NCBI GenBank assembly: GCA_002329395.1
Contig: DCTQ01000020.1
Coordinates: 2,686 to 10,190, forward strand
From: Candidatus Avelusimicrobium alvi
GTDB taxonomy: Bacteria; Elusimicrobiota; Elusimicrobia; Elusimicrobiales; Elusimicrobiaceae
Length of the DNA: 7,505 bases
Reading direction: 5' to 3'
Shown here piece by piece: positions 1-5,207 of this stretch; positions within the stretch are counted from its first letter, which is position 1, and each line of letters starts with the position of its first letter. The position numbers were made by a program, and so were the translations under genes. The notes beneath the pieces were generated by a model. The model did no database searches. It was not told where the DNA came from and saw only the letters and a program-made list of their open reading frames with translations.

Positions 1-126
1 TTGGGAGAGAAACATTCGGGGATGTACCAGGGGGCGGTTCTCTATGCGGGTATCATCCGACTGATTGAGCCACACAATGCGAGAAAAAAGATACAATACA
101 AAAAAGGGGGTCTTTACAATGATTGA
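1..126 (+). CDS. Possible 3' end of an upstream gene (partial)
   Basis: Frame 1 is open from the window edge to a TGA at 124-126. It would encode about 41 residues ending in KKGGLYND, and its middle part (MYQGAVLYAGIIRLI) reads like a hydrophobic segment of a real protein. The other two forward frames close at 62-64 and 66-68, and their translations look less natural. If real, the gene overlaps the thioesterase start by 8 bases (ATG at 119, TGA ending at 126), the usual arrangement of a translationally coupled pair. No convincing promoter is visible just upstream of the thioesterase, which fits an operon. I do not recognise the product. The frame could be open by chance at this length. Confidence 0.25.
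   Translation: MGEKHSGMYQGAVLYAGIIRLIEPHNARKKIQYKKGGLYND
104..110 (+). promoter_or_regulatory. Ribosome binding site that fixes the thioesterase start
   Basis: A purine run (AAGGGGG) ends 8 bases before the ATG at 119. An in-frame TTG lies further upstream at 65 but has no purine-rich site at the right distance, and the 18 extra residues it would add do not resemble the start of a hotdog thioesterase. The ATG at 119 is therefore the preferred start. Confidence 0.7.
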
Positions 127-847
127 ACAAAAATTTCACGTGCGTTTTGACGAACTGGACGCGCAGGGACATATTCCCGCCGCCGCTTTTCTAAAATACT
201 TTCAGGAGTCCGCCGCGCTGGACAGCCATCAGCTGGGCTTTGGCTGGGAAGCCCTGCAAAAGGACCATCTGGCCTGGGTGCTGACGCATATGCAGGCCCG
301 CGCCCTGCAGGCCGATATCAAACATCAGGACGTAACGGTAAAAACCTGGCACTCCTATTCGGACAAACTCCTAAGCCGCCGCCAGTTTGTCATATCCGGA
401 GCGGACGGCACGCCGCTGTTTGAAGGGTCTTCCTGGTGGGTGATTATAGACACCGAAAGACGCCGCCTGACCCGCACCCCCCAAAGCCTGCTTGATTTAA
501 ATCCCGCCGAGCGCGAGGAACTGGAACCCGAAGAAAATTTCAAGGCGCCGCTTCCGGAAGGCAATCCGGCGCACTCCCTGCACATCCTTACGCGCGAGGA
601 AGACCTGGACATCAATGCCCACGTCAACAATACGCACTACGCGGCCTGGGCCGTGCAGAGCGTGCCCGAAGAAGTAAGAAACGGCAAAAAGCTGGACCGC
701 ATTCTGCTCTCTTTCAAAAACGAATGCCGCGCGGGAGAAAACATCCGCGCGGACGTATACCCCGCCGGCGAAAACGCATTCTGGCACGCGCTGGTGCGCG
801 AATCCGACGGGAAAGAAGCCGCCCGCGTCTATACCCGCTGGGCCTAA
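119..847 (+). CDS. Acyl-ACP thioesterase (FatA/FatB-like, double hotdog)
   Basis: The 242-residue product should hydrolyse acyl-ACP in the cytoplasm to release free fatty acid and end a round of fatty-acid synthesis. The N-terminal hotdog opens with a typical strand-helix pattern (VRFDELDAQGHIPAAAFLKY, residues 8-27). The second hotdog carries the family hallmark DLDINAHVNNTHYAAW (162-177), in which D164, N166 and H168 match the Asp-Asn-His of plant FatA/FatB. E202 and C203 (in FKNECRAG) sit where those enzymes have their conserved Glu-Cys pair, so the active site looks intact. The length suits bacterial members, which lack the plastid transit peptide. The gene ends at a strong terminator, so it is monocistronic or last in its operon. 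Chain-length preference cannot be read from the sequence. Bacterial members are sometimes annotated simply as acyl-ACP thioesterase; I avoid a gene symbol. Confidence 0.92.
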   Translation: MIEQKFHVRFDELDAQGHIPAAAFLKYFQESAALDSHQLGFGWEALQKDHLAWVLTHMQARALQADIKHQDVTVKTWHSYSDKLLSRRQFVISGADGTPLFEGSSWWVIIDTERRRLTRTPQSLLDLNPAEREELEPEENFKAPLPEGNPAHSLHILTREEDLDINAHVNNTHYAAWAVQSVPEEVRNGKKLDRILLSFKNECRAGENIRADVYPAGENAFWHALVRESDGKEAARVYTRWA

Positions 848-865
848 CCGAACCGATTATATGGA

Positions 866-900
866 AAACACCCGGAGATATAACTTTCCGGGTGTTTTTT
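866..900 (+). terminator. Intrinsic terminator after the thioesterase gene
   Basis: A perfect 11-bp stem (866-876 with 887-897, core ACACCCGGA / TCCGGGTGT) surrounds a 10-base loop. The 3' arm runs into six Ts (895-900). It lies 18 bases after the thioesterase stop codon. On the - strand the same hairpin is followed by TTTTCC, so it may also stop transcription arriving from the convergent barrel gene. Confidence 0.9.
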
Positions 901-917
901 ACGGGACAAATCAGGAC

Positions 918-949
918 AAATGAAAGGGGACCTCAGGAAGAAGTCCCCT
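918..949 (-). terminator. Probable intrinsic terminator of the 975-1850 barrel gene
   Basis: A 7-bp stem (AGGGGAC at 925-931 with GTCCCCT at 943-949) encloses an 11-base loop. Read on the - strand it is followed by an interrupted T tract (TTTCATTT). It lies 25 bases beyond the stop codon of the barrel gene. The T tract is poor, so efficiency is uncertain, and the bidirectional-looking hairpin at 866-897 could act as a backup. Confidence 0.6.
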
Positions 950-974
950 CTAGCCCCATAGAGCTATGCAGATG

Positions 975-1850
975 TTAGAATCTCATACCCACGCGGAAGA
1001 ACGCGGAATGGTATTGGAGATCTTTGTCGCGCCCGAAGTCGGACAGGTGCTTATCGCTGATGAAAGCGTACGTATAGCGGTATTCCAGTCCGGCGAAGAG
1101 GCTGTCGGTGATGTCATACTGGAGCCCCAAACCGGCGTAGAAGCCCGTACCCCATTTGTCTTTGCTGGAGCTGTTATCCGCGGCGCTGGTTTTCATCCGG
1201 GCGTTCATCATACCCCAGCCCATCGGGATGTACACTCTCCAGCTGTCCCAGGCGTTAAGCGTGTATTTACCGGCTAAAGAAACGGCATGGAGGTAGTTGT
1301 CTTTATACCGGCGGTATTCACCGTCCTGGTCGTGGCTTTTGGTGCGGGGATGAAGCATCATATAATCCACGCCCAAAGCGAAGTTGTCGGACATATTCCA
1401 CAGCGCGCTCACGCCGCCGGCCAGGCCGTTGGTGGCGTAGCGGTCTTTGCGGTTGTCTTTATTGAACGAATACGTCTCGCCGCCCGCGACGGAAACTTCC
1501 ATCTTTTTAGCGTTGGTGCGGGCCGCTTTGCTGGGCGTATAGTTGCTGTAAACCACGCCGCCCGTGGTGGTTTTGCCGCTCGGGCCGGTTATGGTCTGCT
1601 CCACCACACCGTAATCCACGGTGCCTTTTTTATCGGTGGCCGAGACGTCATACACGTCCGTGGTGGTGGTTACCTTAGTGGTTTTCAAGCCGGGTTCTCC
1701 TTTTTTAAGAGAGGCTTGGTTGGCTTTCTTGGTGGCGGCGGCTCCGGCTTTTTGCTGGTAAGCGGCCGAGTTCATATTGCCCTTTTGGGCAAAAGCGGCG
1801 TTTGCACCCAACAGCAGCGCGCAGGCCGTAATGACTAACGTTTTCTTCAT
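975..1850 (-). CDS. Outer-membrane beta-barrel protein with Lys/Thr-rich N-terminal extension
   Basis: The 291-residue product has a classical Sec signal peptide: KK, a hydrophobic core, then AFA before Q22, giving signal peptidase I cleavage after residue 21. Residues 23 to about 115 are a polar, Lys/Thr/Ala-rich segment with TTKVTTTTDVYD (57-68), likely outside the barrel. From about 116 to 291 the chain shows alternating amphipathic strands and ends in FRVGMRF, whose terminal Phe fits the BAM recognition signal; roughly eight strands can be counted, as in small OmpA/OmpX-like barrels. The start at 1850 is chosen because AGGGGG lies 6 bases upstream; a longer reading from 1880 would put ten charged residues in front of the signal peptide. 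The barrel half is clearly paralogous to the 2006-2656 product. It has its own strong promoter. Function beyond outer-membrane barrel (structural, adhesion or pore) is not visible. Confidence 0.85.
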   Translation of the reverse strand: MKKTLVITACALLLGANAAFAQKGNMNSAAYQQKAGAAATKKANQASLKKGEPGLKTTKVTTTTDVYDVSATDKKGTVDYGVVEQTITGPSGKTTTGGVVYSNYTPSKAARTNAKKMEVSVAGGETYSFNKDNRKDRYATNGLAGGVSALWNMSDNFALGVDYMMLHPRTKSHDQDGEYRRYKDNYLHAVSLAGKYTLNAWDSWRVYIPMGWGMMNARMKTSAADNSSSKDKWGTGFYAGLGLQYDITDSLFAGLEYRYTYAFISDKHLSDFGRDKDLQYHSAFFRVGMRF

Positions 1851-1902
1851 TTTTTCCCCCTGTATACGACTTTTATGCATCTGTACGGCTGACTACTCTT
1901 TT

Positions 1903-1931
1903 ATTCTAACGCCGCGGGTTTCCCCAGTCAA
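1903..1931 (-). promoter_or_regulatory. Sigma-70 promoter of the 975-1850 barrel gene
   Basis: On the - strand TTGACT (1931-1926) and TAGAAT (1908-1903) are separated by exactly 17 bases. Transcription would start near 1896, leaving a leader of about 46 bases before the ATG at 1850. The close match suggests strong, largely constitutive expression, as expected for an abundant surface protein. Confidence 0.8.
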
Positions 1932-1956
1932 CGCCAAAAAGGGATTAGTTTCCCCA
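1918..1956 (-). repeat. Two copies of TGGGGAAAC spaced 30 bases apart at a promoter
   Basis: Read on the - strand, TGGGGAAAC occurs at 1956-1948 and again at 1926-1918. The second copy overlaps the last base of the -35 box and fills the first half of the promoter spacer. The first copy lies upstream of the -35. The 30-base offset is close to three helical turns, so both copies face the same side of the DNA. It could be a tandem operator, or chance in a GC-rich spacer. Confidence 0.4.
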
Positions 1957-1961
1957 CACGC

Positions 1962-1987
1962 AAAAAACCCCGCCGCAAAGCGGGGTT
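1962..1987 (-). terminator. Intrinsic terminator of the acetyltransferase-barrel pair
   Basis: An 8-bp GC-rich stem (GCGGGGTT at 1980-1987 with AACCCCGC at 1966-1973) has a 6-base loop. Read on the - strand it runs into six Ts (1967-1962). It begins 18 bases past the stop codon of the 2006-2656 gene and separates that transcript from the promoter of the next barrel gene. Confidence 0.9.
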
Positions 1988-2005
1988 CCCGTCGGAAAAA
2001 GATTT

Positions 2006-2656
2006 TTAAAACATCCGCATGCCGATTTTCAGCATCAGCGCGTGAGAGCCGAAATACTTATTGGAGCCGCAGGCTTCATCCAAATCTCCGCCCTGCACAA
2101 AAGTATATACGTACCGGTATTCCGCGCCCAAAAACGCAACGGGCGAAATATCAAACTCCAGCCCGGCTCCGGCATAAAGAGCAAGGCCCCACCGCTCCGT
2201 ACGCCCGTCCGCCGCGCCCCGGCGTTTTTTTAAGAACAGCCCTCCGCCTCCGGCTCCCAGCGGAAAATACACACGCAGTTTGCCGTCCGGGTTGGCGCGT
2301 ATTTTAAACGCCGCCGAAATGTGATGGGAATACAGCGAGTATTCCGGCGCCGTGCCCGAAGAGCGGAACCCGCCGTACATATAATCTATGCCGCTGGCCA
2401 CGTGCGGGCTCATATCCACCAAAATGGACGCATTGCCGATAACCCCCGGCGACGTATAATCCCGCCCCGCGCGGTCATCCGCCCCGGAACGCACCGAACC
2501 GATACCCAGCGAAAACTCGCTCCCGCTGTACGCCCCCCATTTATATAAGGGTTCAAATTTCTTTTCGCCGCTTTTGGTTACGGTATATTCCTGCGCGGCC
2601 GCCGGGCATACGCACAAGAGTAAAAACAAACAAATCCATACAGAATGTTTTTTCAT
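2006..2656 (-). CDS. Small outer-membrane beta-barrel protein
   Basis: The 216-residue product begins with a Sec signal peptide (MKKHS, then a Leu/Cys-rich core) ending PAAA before Q22, so signal peptidase I should cleave after residue 21. The rest reads as a small barrel of about eight strands. Matching blocks with the 975-1850 product include LRVYFPLGAG (127-136), LYAGAGLEFDI (160-170) and LGAEYRYVYTF (176-186), and the chain ends in LKIGMRMF with a C-terminal Phe. It lacks the long Lys/Thr-rich extension of its paralogue; only about 25 residues separate the signal from the barrel. The ATG overlaps the TGA of the acetyltransferase gene (ATGA) and is preceded by GGGGAGGAG, so translation is probably coupled. 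An intrinsic terminator follows. No specific function can be assigned. Confidence 0.85.
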   Translation of the reverse strand: MKKHSVWICLFLLLCVCPAAAQEYTVTKSGEKKFEPLYKWGAYSGSEFSLGIGSVRSGADDRAGRDYTSPGVIGNASILVDMSPHVASGIDYMYGGFRSSGTAPEYSLYSHHISAAFKIRANPDGKLRVYFPLGAGGGGLFLKKRRGAADGRTERWGLALYAGAGLEFDISPVAFLGAEYRYVYTFVQGGDLDEACGSNKYFGSHALMLKIGMRMF

Positions 2657-3183
2657 CTCTCCTCCCCGGTTATTAATTTCTTCTGGCGCAAATTACCCCG
2701 ATACTCGCCATTTCCCCAATACCCGGTAAATACAAAACCTTTCTTGCGGTAATAGGCGTTAATTTTGCGCGCGCCGGTTTTGCAGTCCAGCCGCAAATAC
2801 TCCGCCTGCGCCCGCCGGGCTTCTTTTTCAAGCAGCCTCAGAAACGCCGCCCCCGCACCCGGCACGCCGGGCAGTGAAGCCAAATTGTGTACGTACCAGG
2901 CGGACGCTTCATCCCGCCCGCGCCAGCGTTCGTCGCGGGTAAGCACCACGGCGCAGGCCAGCGGGCGGACGCCTTCAAACAGCAGCCACAGCTCCGCTCG
3001 GCGGACGGCGGCTTGAAAATAAGCCCTATTGTATACGGACAAATAATGCCGGCGCGGCCATTGGCTTATACCCGTCTTTTCCATCCACGCCACACGCCCT
3101 TCCACCAGCCGGAAAGCCGCCTCGGCTTCCCCCCGGCGGGCGCGGCGCAGTACAAGATTACGCAAAACATTCCGCTCGTTCAT
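2653..3183 (-). CDS. GNAT-family N-acetyltransferase
   Basis: This 176-residue cytoplasmic protein should transfer an acetyl group from acetyl-CoA to an amine; the substrate is unknown. The N-terminal helix region carries GISQWP (38-43), a motif often seen in small GNATs. The central strand and motif A follow as WYVHNLASLPGVPGAGAAFLRL (96-117); the acetyl-CoA loop G109-A-G111-A is recognisable, but the usual Gln/Arg at its start is Gly here. The C-terminal half, YLRLDCKTGARKINAYYRKKGF (129-150), is the standard 'LDC..N..A...Y.K.GF' pattern of the family. No Shine-Dalgarno is well placed before the ATG at 3183, and a TATAAT sits only 6 bases upstream, so the mRNA may be leaderless. Its stop codon overlaps the start of the barrel gene, a pairing without obvious biochemical logic. 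Confidence 0.85.
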   Translation of the reverse strand: MNERNVLRNLVLRRARRGEAEAAFRLVEGRVAWMEKTGISQWPRRHYLSVYNRAYFQAAVRRAELWLLFEGVRPLACAVVLTRDERWRGRDEASAWYVHNLASLPGVPGAGAAFLRLLEKEARRAQAEYLRLDCKTGARKINAYYRKKGFVFTGYWGNGEYRGNLRQKKLITGEER

Positions 3184-3189
3184 GCGTTT

Positions 3190-3195
3190 ATTATA
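3190..3195 (-). promoter_or_regulatory. Candidate -10 box of the acetyltransferase gene
   Basis: A perfect TATAAT is present on the - strand, 6 bases before the ATG at 3183, which would start transcription at or next to the A of the ATG. No TTGACA-like -35 lies 16-19 bases upstream (the sequence there is GC-rich), so the call rests on the -10 alone. Confidence 0.35.
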
Positions 3196-3225
3196 ACTTT
3201 TTCCTTCCCGCCGGTGCAGGCGGGG

Positions 3226-3254
3226 TTGACAAAGAAACCCCGGAATGGTATCAT
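3226..3254 (+). promoter_or_regulatory. Sigma-70 promoter of the rimP-nusA-infB operon
   Basis: A perfect TTGACA (3226-3231) is followed after exactly 17 bases by TATCAT (3249-3254), giving a predicted start near 3260-3262. The leader to the rimP ATG would be about 67 bases. It lies in the 144-base divergent gap shared with the acetyltransferase gene. Confidence 0.88.
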
Positions 3255-3258
3255 ATCA

Positions 3259-3303
3259 ATGTACTGGAAAGAGCGACTTGGCAACAAGTCGCTCTTTCCT
3301 TAA
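3259..3303 (+). CDS. Possible 14-codon leader ORF over the operon hairpin
   Basis: An ATG at 3259 opens a frame MYWKERLGNKSLFP ending at TAA 3301-3303. It covers the whole leader hairpin. It has no ribosome binding site and sits at or just before the predicted transcription start, so it could be read only as a leaderless message. It carries no run of a regulatory amino acid. Chance is the more likely explanation. Confidence 0.12.
   Translation: MYWKERLGNKSLFP
3266..3299 (+). promoter_or_regulatory. 15-bp GNRA-capped hairpin in the rimP operon leader
   Basis: Bases 3266-3280 and 3285-3299 are perfectly complementary over 15 bp, with the tetraloop GCAA (3281-3284), a GNRA loop closed by a G-C pair. 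It starts about 5 bases from the predicted transcript 5' end. It is not followed by a real U tract (next bases TTAATAAGG), so it is not a normal terminator. In E. coli the corresponding leader holds a tRNA gene (metY); nothing tRNA-like is seen here. Possible roles are 5'-end protection, a protein-binding site for autoregulation, or keeping the UCC at its 3' foot away from the rimP ribosome binding site. Confidence 0.8.
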
Positions 3304-3327
3304 TAAGGCTCTATACAAGGAGTAACC

Positions 3328-3786
3328 ATGAGAGACCCCAAAACCATAGAAGAAACCGTAGCCAAGGCCCTGGAAAGCCAGAACGTTGAACTGGTGGACC
3401 TGGTCATCCAAAACCAGGGAAAAAAGAAACTTTTGCAGTTTTTCGTTGATAAAATCGGCGGCGTAACCCTGGACGACTGCGGCGAACTGACTGATAAAAT
3501 TGATTCCATTCTGGAAATGGAAAATTTAATTGACGGCGCGTACATCCTGGAGGTTTCCTCCCCCGGCGTTACTCGCGTACTGAAAAAACCGGCTCATTTT
3601 AAGCAGTTTACCGGGCAGCGCGTGAAAATCGTGCTTAAAGTGCCGCTGGAAGGCCGCGGCTTTTTTACCGGCGTCATCGCTTCGGCGGAAGACGACGCTT
3701 TCGTACTGGACGACGGAACCAACCAATTCCGCTTTGCATACGACAACATCAAGAAGGCCAACCTGGACCCTGTTCTTGAATTTTAA
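3328..3786 (+). CDS. rimP: Ribosome maturation factor RimP
   Basis: RimP binds the pre-30S particle and assists assembly of the small subunit. The 152-residue length is typical. The N-terminal alpha/beta domain (about 1-84) contains the acidic VTLDDCGELTDKID stretch (46-59) and the family signature YILEVSSPGVTRVL (72-85). The C-terminal SH3-like domain (about 88-150) follows with FTGQRVKIVL and the closing DNIKKANLDPVLEF. AAGGAG lies 5 bases before the ATG. It is the first gene of an operon with nusA and infB, the order conserved across many bacteria; 35 bases separate it from nusA. Confidence 0.96.
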   Translation: MRDPKTIEETVAKALESQNVELVDLVIQNQGKKKLLQFFVDKIGGVTLDDCGELTDKIDSILEMENLIDGAYILEVSSPGVTRVLKKPAHFKQFTGQRVKIVLKVPLEGRGFFTGVIASAEDDAFVLDDGTNQFRFAYDNIKKANLDPVLEF

Positions 3787-3821
3787 CCCCGCAATACCGG
3801 GAATCACTAAGGAGAAAACAC

Positions 3822-5207
3822 ATGGAAGGAAGTGCTAAAGATTTAGTTTTGGCGTTGGAAGGACTGGAAAGAGAAAAAAACATCAAACGCGAAGACATTT
3901 TAAAAACCATTGAAGACGCGCTCGTCTCCGCGCTTCGCAAAAACCTGGGCAAAACCGCCCAAATCAGCGCCAAGATTGACGTGGAAAACGGCTCCATCAA
4001 AGCGTTCCAGACGTTAAACGTAGTGGAACTGGTAACCAACCCCGAAACGGAAATTGACGTGGAAGGCGCGAAAAAACACCTTAAAAACCCCCAGCCGGGC
4101 GACGTGGTAACCATCACGCTGGAAGTGGAAGATTTCTCCCGCATCGCGGCGCAGATTGCCAAGCAGGTGCTCATCCAGAAAGTGCGCGGCATTGAACGCG
4201 ACAACTTCTATAAAGAATTTAAGCCCCGCGAAGGCGAAGTCGTTACCGGTTCGGTGCGCCGCTTTTCCGACCGCGACATCATCGTGGACCTGGGCAAAGT
4301 GGAAGCTATTTTACCCTACTGCGAACAAATCAAGAAAGAACGCTACGTCAACGGTTCGCGCGTAAAAGCCATCATCACCAAAGTGCTCAGCCAAAACGAT
4401 TTGGCCGCCATCGGCGACGACCCGGTGCTCTCGCGCTACAAATCCGCCGCGTTCAAAATGGACAAAGGCCAGCGCGGGCCTTACGTGATTCTTTCCCGCG
4501 CCAACGGCAAATTCCTGGAAGAACTGTTTAAAGTGGAAGTGCCGGAAATCAACGAAGGCATTGTGGAAATTAAAAACATCCAGAGAGACCCCGGCTTCCG
4601 CGCCAAAGTGATGGTGTCCAGCATTGACAATAAAATTGACCCCATCGGCACCTGCGTGGGTATGCGCGGCATCCGCATTCGCGCGGTAATGAACGAACTC
4701 TCCGGCGAACGCATTGACTTAATCAATTATTCCGACGATATTTCCACCGTCATTATGAACTCGCTCGCCCCGGCCAAGGCCGACTTCGTGAAAATTGACA
4801 GCCTGAGCGAAAAACGCGCCACCGTCATCGTGCCGGACGACCAGCTGGCCATCGCCATCGGCAAAGACTGGCAGAACATCAAGCTCGCTTCCAAACTGAC
4901 GGGCTGGAACCTGGAAGTAAAGAGCGAATCCCAAAAAGCGCAGGAAGGCAAAGAAGCTTCCGACGCCGTACAGGCCACCCTTTCCGACGTGGAAGGCATC
5001 GGCCCCAAGATGGCGGAAGTGTTGCAGAAATCCGGCTTTACGAGCGTGGAACAAATAGCGGACCTGGACGTGGAACACTTGTCCACCGTGCAGGGCATCG
5101 GCGAGAAAACAGCCGCTAAAATTATTGAAGGCGCCAAAAAGTATCTGGCGGACAAGCAAACCGCCGACGGGCAGGAGGAATTGAATGACGACAAAGAAAA
5201 CAACTAA
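3822..5207 (+). CDS. nusA: Transcription termination/antitermination factor NusA
   Basis: NusA binds RNA polymerase and nascent RNA and modulates pausing, termination and antitermination. Domains in this 461-residue protein: N-terminal polymerase-binding domain (about 1-125), S1 (about 136-225), KH1 (about 228-305) with an intact GXXG loop GMRG (280-283), KH2 (about 308-368), and a C-terminal helix-hairpin-helix region (about 386-442) with two hairpins, VEGIGPKMAE and VQGIGEKTAA. Two oddities stand out. The KH2 loop reads GKDW (347-350) instead of GXXG. The S1 domain has about 25 extra residues (about 189-217, including NDLAAIGDDPVLSRYKSAAF) compared with the E. coli protein as I recall it. 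The helix-hairpin-helix tail resembles a single AR-type repeat rather than the two of E. coli. AAGGAG lies 7 bases before the ATG. The 3' end overlaps infB by 23 bases. Confidence 0.97.
   Translation: MEGSAKDLVLALEGLEREKNIKREDILKTIEDALVSALRKNLGKTAQISAKIDVENGSIKAFQTLNVVELVTNPETEIDVEGAKKHLKNPQPGDVVTITLEVEDFSRIAAQIAKQVLIQKVRGIERDNFYKEFKPREGEVVTGSVRRFSDRDIIVDLGKVEAILPYCEQIKKERYVNGSRVKAIITKVLSQNDLAAIGDDPVLSRYKSAAFKMDKGQRGPYVILSRANGKFLEELFKVEVPEINEGIVEIKNIQRDPGFRAKVMVSSIDNKIDPIGTCVGMRGIRIRAVMNELSGERIDLINYSDDISTVIMNSLAPAKADFVKIDSLSEKRATVIVPDDQLAIAIGKDWQNIKLASKLTGWNLEVKSESQKAQEGKEASDAVQATLSDVEGIGPKMAEVLQKSGFTSVEQIADLDVEHLSTVQGIGEKTAAKIIEGAKKYLADKQTADGQEELNDDKENN
5173..5178 (+). promoter_or_regulatory. 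infB ribosome binding site inside the nusA coding sequence
   Basis: AGGAGG lies 6 bases before the infB ATG at 5185, within the last codons of nusA. Because infB starts 23 bases before nusA stops, the two reading frames are translated in an overlap, which favours coupling of NusA and IF2 synthesis. Confidence 0.85.

Noticed and set aside
65..97. Possible promoter before the thioesterase (TTGAGC ... TACAAT)
   Set aside because: The boxes are 21 bases apart, too far for sigma-70, and the predicted start would fall on the ribosome binding site.
65..118. In-frame TTG start 18 codons upstream of the thioesterase ATG
   Set aside because: It has no ribosome binding site, and the added residues are charged and outside the family fold. 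The ATG at 119 has a purine-rich site at 8 bases.
1287..1838. Open frame of 183 codons on the + strand opposite the barrel gene
   Set aside because: It mirrors the - strand gene, which has a signal peptide, ribosome binding site, promoter and terminator. The + strand translation is Gly/Val/His-rich with no recognisable domain.
3266..3299. Leader hairpin as an intrinsic terminator or as a tRNA remnant (metY position)
   Set aside because: No U run follows the stem on either strand, and there is no cloverleaf, T-loop sequence or CCA end. A plain regulatory hairpin is the better description.
3298..3308. Short palindrome CCTTA-A-TAAGG after the leader hairpin
   Set aside because: The one-base centre cannot form an RNA loop, and at 5 bp per arm it is too short to call an operator without comparison to other genomes.
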